NCBI GenBank assembly: GCA_027924585.1 | Contig: BSBM01000179.1 | Coordinates: 11,570,501-11,634,500 of the forward strand | Origin: Larix kaempferi | Taxonomy: Eukaryota; Streptophyta; Pinopsida; Pinales; Pinaceae | Length of the DNA stretch: 64,000 nt | Direction: 5' to 3' | Shown: positions 58,215 to 64,000 of the stretch, piece by piece | How positions within the stretch are numbered: position 1 is the stretch's first letter | Layout: each line of letters begins with the position of its first letter | Position numbers and translations under genes: made by a program | Notes under the pieces: generated by a model | The model's database searches: none | The model's input: only the letters and a program-made list of their open reading frames with translations | What the model was told of the DNA's origin: nothing

Positions 58215-58605
58215 ACATAGTCTGTACTATCTCAGAAAACGTTTTCAGAGGCCGAAGTTGAACCAGTGACACGTGGCACTCCGTACAAGTTCGCTCTCCT
58301 GTATTATCCCATAAACAGGTCATGTTGAGACACTTGGCATAACTCTCTCTCAAAGAGTCCAATTGAGGTCAGACCTGTCAGTATGGAAAGATAACAGGCC
58401 GAGATACCTTAGGAAAGTTTTTCAGAGGCCGAAGTTCAAACAATGACACGTGGCACGCCGTACAAGTTTGCTCTTCTGGTTTATCCCAAAACAGGTCACG
58501 TTGCGACATTTGACATAACTCTCTCTCAGAGAATCCAATTGAGGTCAGACCTGTCAGGATGGAAAGATAACAGGTCAGGCTATCTCAAAAAACGTTTTCA
58601 GACCC
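58215..58605. repeat. About 176-bp direct repeat in H leader
   Basis: The segment TTTTCAGAGGCCGAAG ... GATAACAGG occurs at about 58,240-58,400 and 58,417-58,575, and its first 20 bp start again near 58,590. Units carry GACACGTGGCAC and CATAACTCTCTCTCA. Confidence 0.85.
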
Positions 58606-58729
58606 TGTGGATTGAAAAGTTTGGAGTTACACCAGAAACAATCAGGTACATATTTCAGTCAAAACAGAATTATTTTTGAGTACCTTCATTCATGGCTTCC
58701 GGAATTTAGGGCTTTGAAGAAAGTTGGAA

Positions 58730-59010
58730 TTTTTGTAAAAGGAGACCACGGCTGAATGCTACTCATCAAAATAGAAATTTAGAGACCAAGATCAGATTTT
58801 TTGGTTTGGCAGAAGGCCGGGCTTGATCAAACCCTAGTTCAGGACTTTGATCAGAAAAGTGGAAAATTAGGGCTTCTGTAAAAATGGGAATTTTTGAAAT
58901 CTGTGACCATGGCTGGAAGCTCCTCAGAAAAATAGAAGCTTAGAGCTTTGGATCAAACATTTTGATTGGGCAGAAGAGTGGGATTCATCAAACCCCAGTT
59001 CAGGGTCACG
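58730..59010. repeat. About 175-180-bp direct repeat in H leader
   Basis: A second, unrelated duplicated unit contains GACCA(C/T)GGCTG, TCAGAAAAATAGAA-like words, GGGCAGAAG-like words and TCAAACCC(T/C)AGTTCAGG. It is present about 1.6 times with more divergence than the preceding repeat. Confidence 0.7.
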
Positions 59011-60580
59011 TCCAGTGAATCCGGAAGTTTCAAAGGCAAAATTGAGGAGTGAAACTTTGCAGTTTTCAAATTCTGAATATATCAGTTTGATCAGCTCATC
59101 AAGGCACATATTTCTATCCTTTCGGAAGTTTGAAATTCAAAGTTTGAATTTTTGGGGTTTCTCTGACAAACCCATATCCAGCTCCAGTTCCAGTTCTTGC
59201 AAATCAAGTGGATAGGGTTAATCCTAGAAGAAGATGGATTGGTCACCTGCATAAGTGAAGGAGTTCCTGTTTCAGAGGGAGATGAGGCTAAAGCTTTACA
59301 TAAGGAGATTACAAGCAATCTCGACAGGTATGACTCATCGAGGTATGTTTTGAGATTTGTTCATGATTAAGTTTATGGTATGTTTGTCTTCATGTTATTA
59401 CGGTTAGTACAATATTGATTTTTGTATCACCTTAACAAAATTATGAATGCATGATAGAAGATATTCATTGGTTAGGGTGTTGACACTTATGATTGTACTA
59501 ATGCATTATGATGTTGTGTGAGGTTGATGTTGTCTGCTAACAAGATACAGGTACATCACAAAAGACAAATCAGGCTCCATGACCATGAAAACATGAAGAC
59601 AAAGACTCATCCATAATCTTTGTTCTACTTACGAGGTATGTATGACTTTGTTATATTATGCTTAACCTATGAGACATGCAGGTTCTAGCTCAGGATCTCT
59701 AAATCATTGAAGAGATTGTTTAGGTATGTTGTACATAACCAAGTAGGTATACTAATCCAGGTATGTTTCCCATGAATCTTACCTTGTGTTAGGATCCCTT
59801 ATATAAGTATACTTGGAATGATTGGTTATGCTTATTCATAAAGTTAGTAATCAAGGGATTATGCATATTATATTTTTTATCTTGATTGATGATATGCATG
59901 AGTAAAAGAAGGCTTCCCTGAAATCTTGAATACTAATGTTTATTAACTATAATCATGACCATACATTCTCAAGATTATTTAGAACTATGATGTTTTGATA
60001 ACATTTAGAACATACTAATGGGTGTATGTTTGTGTATGAGATCATGAGGATGACACTTGAACATGCACAGTGGTACATAATGAATAGAAGTTCAAAAGAC
60101 ATACAGAAGATCAAGCGGGAGGCAACCACACAAACATAAAAGATAAGTATTTGAGTTGTTATTTGAAATAGTAAATGATATTGCCTGTAATAGGTTGTAT
60201 GCATATTTGTATTCCTATAATATATCATGCTAAGTGTAAATATTCATAGAACATTGAACAGTATACTACTAATATGCATATGATTGGTAAGTTGGACAAA
60301 CATTCCATTGTTGCTTGTCTAGAATGAAACCTCTTTGTTGACATGCTGAGAGTTGTGCACACTCTCGATAGTATGTTCTGGTAGAGATGGAAGGCATCTA
60401 GATAGCCACTGTATGCATACAGGATATGGGAAAGTGTTGTGCCAAAGTATTGGTCAAGATAGTTGCATAACTATGTAAATGATATCTGTATGCATAATAG
60501 GTTATCATGTCAATATGATTTGATGATTATGAAGTATTACTAATCATGTACCTAATTTTGATTTGTAGAAAAAAATCATG
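59011..60580. other. Element H interior without detectable coding
   Basis: AT-rich sequence where gag, protease and integrase would be expected. Short frames on both strands have no motif. GTATGTTT words recur irregularly (59,340-60,300). Confidence 0.45.
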
Positions 60581-60589
60581 ATGAATGAT

Positions 60590-61851
60590 GAACAAGCGAT
60601 GGATGTTCAACAAAAGGATTTACAAATCAAACACACTATAGAAGGATTGTGGCTAGAAGATTCTCCTAGAAAGAGGAAGAGAATCATGATGAAATGTTTG
60701 CTCCAAGTGGCTAGTTAAGACCATTCTCTTAATGGTGTAATTAAAGAAGAAGTGTGAATCAGGTTCTATATGGTTCCCAGGATCGACAATCAATTGATGA
60801 GCTTAATGATCACCATGGGTGATATGGATCTCAACCTTTGCTACAAGGTTGAATATGGCTTCTATACACATATGACATGGATGCAAGAAGGAACTCACCA
60901 CAGAGTTCGAATGATGTTGAGGCTCATATCAATAGACCCCTCTGATGAGAGATGGCACAGATAGATGACTGTAGAAATGAAATTGCAAGATCTCAGATTG
61001 ATGCATTACTTTCTAGGTCTAAAAGTATGGAAAGTCTCAGAAGGAATCTCTCTCAACCAGAGAAAGTATGCTGAGAAATCTTGAGAAGACTTGATATGTT
61101 GGAATGGCCACTCTTATGGATTCCAACTTGAAGCTGTTAGGAGATGACTCATCAGAGTTAGTGGATATAACTCTGTACAGTCAAATTATTGGGTCATTGA
61201 TGTATCTAACATATACTAGGTTAGATATATGCTTTGTTGTGAACACCTTGAGCCAGTATCTAGTGGAAACTAGATGTGTTCACCCGATAGTTGCAAAGCA
61301 TGTGATGAGGTACATAAAGGATACGATAGACTTTGATCTATGCTATCTTGGAGATCATGACTTTAGATGGCTAATCAGATGCTGGTTGGGAAGAAAGTGT
61401 ATCAGACAGGAAGAACAAATCAAGAGGATGTTATTGTCTGGGATTAACCATGATCTCGTGGTTTAGCTGGAAGCAGTCTAGTGTGGCTCTCAGCACAAGC
61501 AGAATATATGGATGCTTGCTCTGCTAGTTGTGAAGAAGTTTGGCTTCAGGATTGTTTGACTTAGAGATAGAACCAACTGTGATCCTATGTGACAAATAGA
61601 GTTGTATCAAGATGACATAGAATCCAGTGTTCCATGATAAGTCAAAGAACATAGGGATCTAACAAGATATGACACAGAAAGGAACTATAAAGTTTGAATT
61701 TGTAATAGGTTACCGATGTACTAACCAAACCTCTACCTCAAGTGAAGAAGTTACCAACATACTAACCAAGCCTCTGTCTCGAGTGAAATTTGAATACTTT
61801 CGAGACAAGCTTGGTGTAGCTCAAAAGGACCCTCCTCGAAAGGGGGAGTAG
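60590..61851 (+). pseudogene. Element H RT C-terminus and RNase H
   Basis: From about 60,965 the frame reads KLQDLRLMHYFLGLKVW, EGISLNQRKYAEKS, the C-terminal RT segment of copia elements. The open piece 61,104-61,466 continues MATLMDSNLKLL, LYSQIIGSLMYLTYTRLDICFVV and AAKHVMRYIKDT-like text into RNase H. After stops the last open piece (61,669-61,851) ends with NILTKPLSRVKFEYFRDKLGV, the usual RNase H C-terminus. The YVDD box is not present because the upstream RT is missing. The part from 60,590 to 60,960 is protein-like but unrecognised. Confidence 0.8.
61839..61848 (+). other. Element H polypurine tract
   Basis: AAAGGGGGAG right after the end of the RNase H frame, the normal place, but no LTR copy follows. 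Confidence 0.65.
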
Positions 61852-61959
61852 TATAGTCACTGATGATGAGATTGTCTCATCGAACAACAAGGTCGATGAT
61901 GAGGTAACCTGTTCTCTACACCTAGATACTTAGAAATATTTATATTTAGGACTCATATA

Positions 61960-62165
61960 CTTAGAATACTTAGTTTTACTTATACATGCTTTTGATGTTA
62001 TATGTATTAGTAAGAATACATGCTTTTGATGATAGATGTATTGGTGAGAATACATGCTTTTGATGATAAGATGTATTGGTAAGAATACATACTTTTGATG
62101 ACACATGTATTGATTAATGTACTCGTATGGTTGAGGATACTTGTACTTGTATTGATGAGAATACA
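61960..62165. repeat. About 34-bp tandem array
   Basis: Units around GAATACATGCTTTTGATGAT and GATGTATTGGT(G/A)A, about five to six copies with indels. Confidence 0.8.
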
Positions 62166-62169
62166 TGTG

Positions 62170-62690
62170 GGGATTGTATCATCCTTGAACACTTGTCCTA
62201 AAGAGAGACGTAGACGTGAGGCCTCCGAGAATGAAGTCCTTAGTGGACAGTTGAGGGGATTGGATCATCCCTGGACTTTCAGTCCTAAAGAGAGCCGTAG
62301 ACATGAGGTCTCCGAGAATGAAGTCCTTAGTGGACAGTTGAGGGGATTGGATCATCCCTGGACTTTCAGTCCTAAAGAGAGCCGTAGACGTGAGGTCTCC
62401 GAGAATGAAGTCCTTATTGGACAGTTGAGGGGATTGGATCATCCCTGGACTTTCAGTCCTAAAGAGAGCCGTAGACGTGAGGTCTCCGAGAATGAAGTCC
62501 TTAGTGGAAAATTGAGGGGATTGGATCATCCCTGGACTTTCAGTCCTAAAGAGAGCCGTAGACATGAGGTCTCTGAGAATGAAGTCCTTAGTGGACAGTT
62601 GAGGGGATTGGATCATCCCTGGACTTTCAGTCCTAAAGAGAGCCATAGACGTGAGGTCTCCGATAATGAAGTCCTGAATGAACAGGCAGG
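62170..62690. repeat. 87-bp tandem array (six units)
   Basis: Units of 87 bp with AGCCGTAGACGTGAGGTC, TCCGAGAATGAAGTCCTTAG and GGGGATTGGATCATCCCTGG. The 29-codon length keeps frames open on both strands, giving a repetitive peptide (ESRRHEVSENEVLSG...) that I do not regard as a gene. Confidence 0.95.
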
Positions 62691-62960
62691 GGATTGCATC
62701 GTCCCCGGACTGAGGTCCCAGAATAGAGCCGTAGACGTGAGGTCTCCGATAATGAAGTCCTGAATGAACAGGCAGGGGATTGCATCGTCCCCGGACTGAG
62801 GTCCCAGAATAGAGCCGTAGACGTGAGGTCTCCGATAATGAAGTCCTGAATGAACAGGCAGGGGATTGCATCATCCCCGGACTGAGGTCCCAGAATAGAG
62901 CCATAGACTGGGTCTCCGATAATGAAGTCCTGAATGAACAGGCAGGGGATTGTATCATCC
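62691..62960. repeat. 86-bp variant array (about three units)
   Basis: Related to the preceding array through GTAGACGTGAGGTCTCCGA, but with GAATGAACAGGCAGGGGATTG and CGGACTGAGGTCCC. Loss of one base breaks the plus-strand frame. Confidence 0.9.
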
Positions 62961-63215
62961 CCGGACTTCGGTCCCTGAATTGATTTGTAGACGTATGGTC
63001 TCCGAGAAGTGGGGATTGTATCATCCCCGGACTTCGGTCCCTGAATTGATCCGTAGACGTGTGGTCTCCGAGAAGTGGGGATTGTATCATCCCCGGACTT
63101 TGGTCCCTGAATTGATCCGTAGACGTGTGGTCTCCGAGAAGTGGGGATTGTATCATCCCCGGACTTTGGTCCCTGAATTGATCCGTAGACGAATGGTCTC
63201 CGAGAAAGTGATTTT
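62961..63215. repeat. 66-bp variant array (about four units)
   Basis: Shortened units with GTGGGGATTGTATCATCCCC, GGTCCCTGAATTGATCCG and GTAGACGTGTGGTCTCCGAG. It shares the core of the two preceding arrays. Confidence 0.9.
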
Positions 63216-63221
63216 TTTTTA

Positions 63222-63690
63222 TAATGATGTGGTTACTTGTATCGGTATGGATACTTGTATTGATGACGTGGTTACTTGTATCAGTATGGATACTTGTATT
63301 GATGATGTGGTTACTTGTATCGGTATGGATACTTGTATTGATGATGTGGTTACTTGTATCGGTATGGATACTTGTATTGATGATGTGGTTACTTGTATCG
63401 GTAGGATACTTGTATTGATGATGTGGTTACTTGTATCGGTAGGATACTTGTATTGATGATGTGGTTACTTGTATCGGTAGGATACTAGTATTGATGACGT
63501 GGTTACTTGTATCGGTATGGATACTTGTATTGATGATGTGGTTACTTGTATCGGTAGGATACATGTATTGATGACATGATTACTTGTATCAGTATGGATA
63601 CTTGTATTGATGATATGTATACTTGTATTGGCATGAATACTTGTACTAATGATGTGGATACTTGTATTGTTATGGATACCTGTGTTGATG
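63222..63690. repeat. 39-bp tandem array (about twelve units)
   Basis: Units GATGTGGTTACTTGTATCGG plus TATGGATACTTGTATTGAT; some units lack one base (GGTAGGATAC), and the last units are diverged. Confidence 0.93.
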
Positions 63691-64000
63691 ACGATGCTGA
63701 CGATCGTGTGATGACGATGCTGATGATCGTGTGATGACGATGCTGATGATCGTGTGATGATGATGCTGATGATCGTGAGATGACGATGCTGATGATCGTG
63801 TGATGACGATGCTGATGATCGTGTGATGACGATGCTGATGATCGTGTGATGATGATGTTGATGATCGTAAGATGACGATGCTGATGATCGTGTGATGACG
63901 ATGCTGATGATCGTGTGATGACGATGCTGATGATCGTGAGATGACGATGCTGATGATCGTGTGATGACGATGCTGATGATCGTGTGATGGCGATGCTGAT
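63690..64000. repeat. 23-bp tandem array, runs off the window
   Basis: Units GATGACGATGCTGATGATCG plus TGT or TGA, at least thirteen copies; the array continues past the window end. Confidence 0.95.

Larger units (their letters stand above)
57241..61851 (+). mobile_element. Element H: decayed copia retrotransposon, 3' LTR missing
   Basis: Plus-strand element with a 5' LTR, an exact initiator tRNA-Met primer site, a long repeat-rich leader, an RT/RNase H end and a polypurine tract. Gag, protease and integrase are not detectable, and the sequence after the polypurine tract is not an LTR copy. It is a deletion derivative or a truncated old copy. Confidence 0.75.

Noticed and set aside
62095-63156. 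Long open frames on both strands (222 and 325 codons) over the 87/86/66-bp arrays
   Set aside because: The 87- and 66-bp units are multiples of three and lack stops, which opens frames on both strands by itself; the peptides are pure repeats with no outside support.
63222-64000. CRISPR-like array
   Set aside because: Units are contiguous tandem repeats without unique spacers, in a plant nuclear context.
1-64000. Host protein-coding gene with introns
   Set aside because: Every long frame that I could place belongs to a retroelement or a tandem repeat; no exon-intron structure with host-type domains was seen.

Overview
The window is plant nuclear DNA made almost wholly of transposable elements. 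I see no host gene, no intact tRNA or rRNA gene and no CRISPR array. The evidence for a plant is Ty1/copia and Ty3/gypsy elements of plant type: tRNA-Met and TGGCGACTCC primer sites, Tat/Ogre-like gag-pol and very long leaders. Dense nesting and old, slowly eroded copies suggest a very large genome, possibly a gymnosperm; that is inference.

Layout. (1) 1-5.16 kb: AT-rich DNA, a 21-bp minisatellite (1.4-1.8 kb), TC/CA-rich degenerate repeats and an unidentified decayed minus-strand reading frame (3.2-4.2 kb). (2) 5.16-10.14 kb: a decayed minus-strand copia element (copia-1) with both LTRs. (3) 10.6-12.6 kb: a plus-strand gypsy fragment, followed by an old minus-oriented LTR remnant (12.6-13.3 kb), three tRNA-like segments and minor repeats. 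(4) 14.64-56.55 kb: a minus-strand giant gypsy complex, here called G1, with LTRs of about 0.95-0.99 kb. Its right LTR (49.81-56.55 kb) is split by a young copia element (copia-3, 50,467-56,208, TSD ATATA). Its middle LTR (34.51-35.46 kb) has a PBS on one side and a PPT-like tract on the other, so a second internal region continues leftward. That second internal region is split by element B (15,372-33,649, TSD CAACC). B in turn contains a divergent, oppositely oriented relative, element A (16,332 to about 25,990), which has lost its 3' LTR. (5) 57.24-61.85 kb: a plus-strand copia remnant (H) with a 5' LTR and RT/RNase H end. (6) 61.96-64.0 kb: contiguous tandem arrays with units of about 34, 87, 86, 66, 39 and 23 bp.

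A and B are one gypsy family: PBS TGGCGACTCC, a 1.5-kb leader with 33-bp repeats, gag, a retropepsin with DEGAS at its active site, two extra zinc knuckles between protease and RT, and a 150-bp tail repeat. A keeps RT, RNase H and integrase with stops and frameshifts. B is a deletion derivative that stops at the beginning of RT.

The most unusual coding content is at 40,505-43,822: one uninterrupted frame of about 1,105 codons, broken only by nine in-frame stops, running antisense to G1 in a 6.5-kb block with TGTTGATGC/GCATCAACA ends, flanked by 361-bp direct repeats. It has a globular N-terminal part, a Q/E-rich middle and a coiled-coil C-terminal part. I do not recognise it; by position it resembles the antisense extra ORFs reported from plant Tat-lineage elements.
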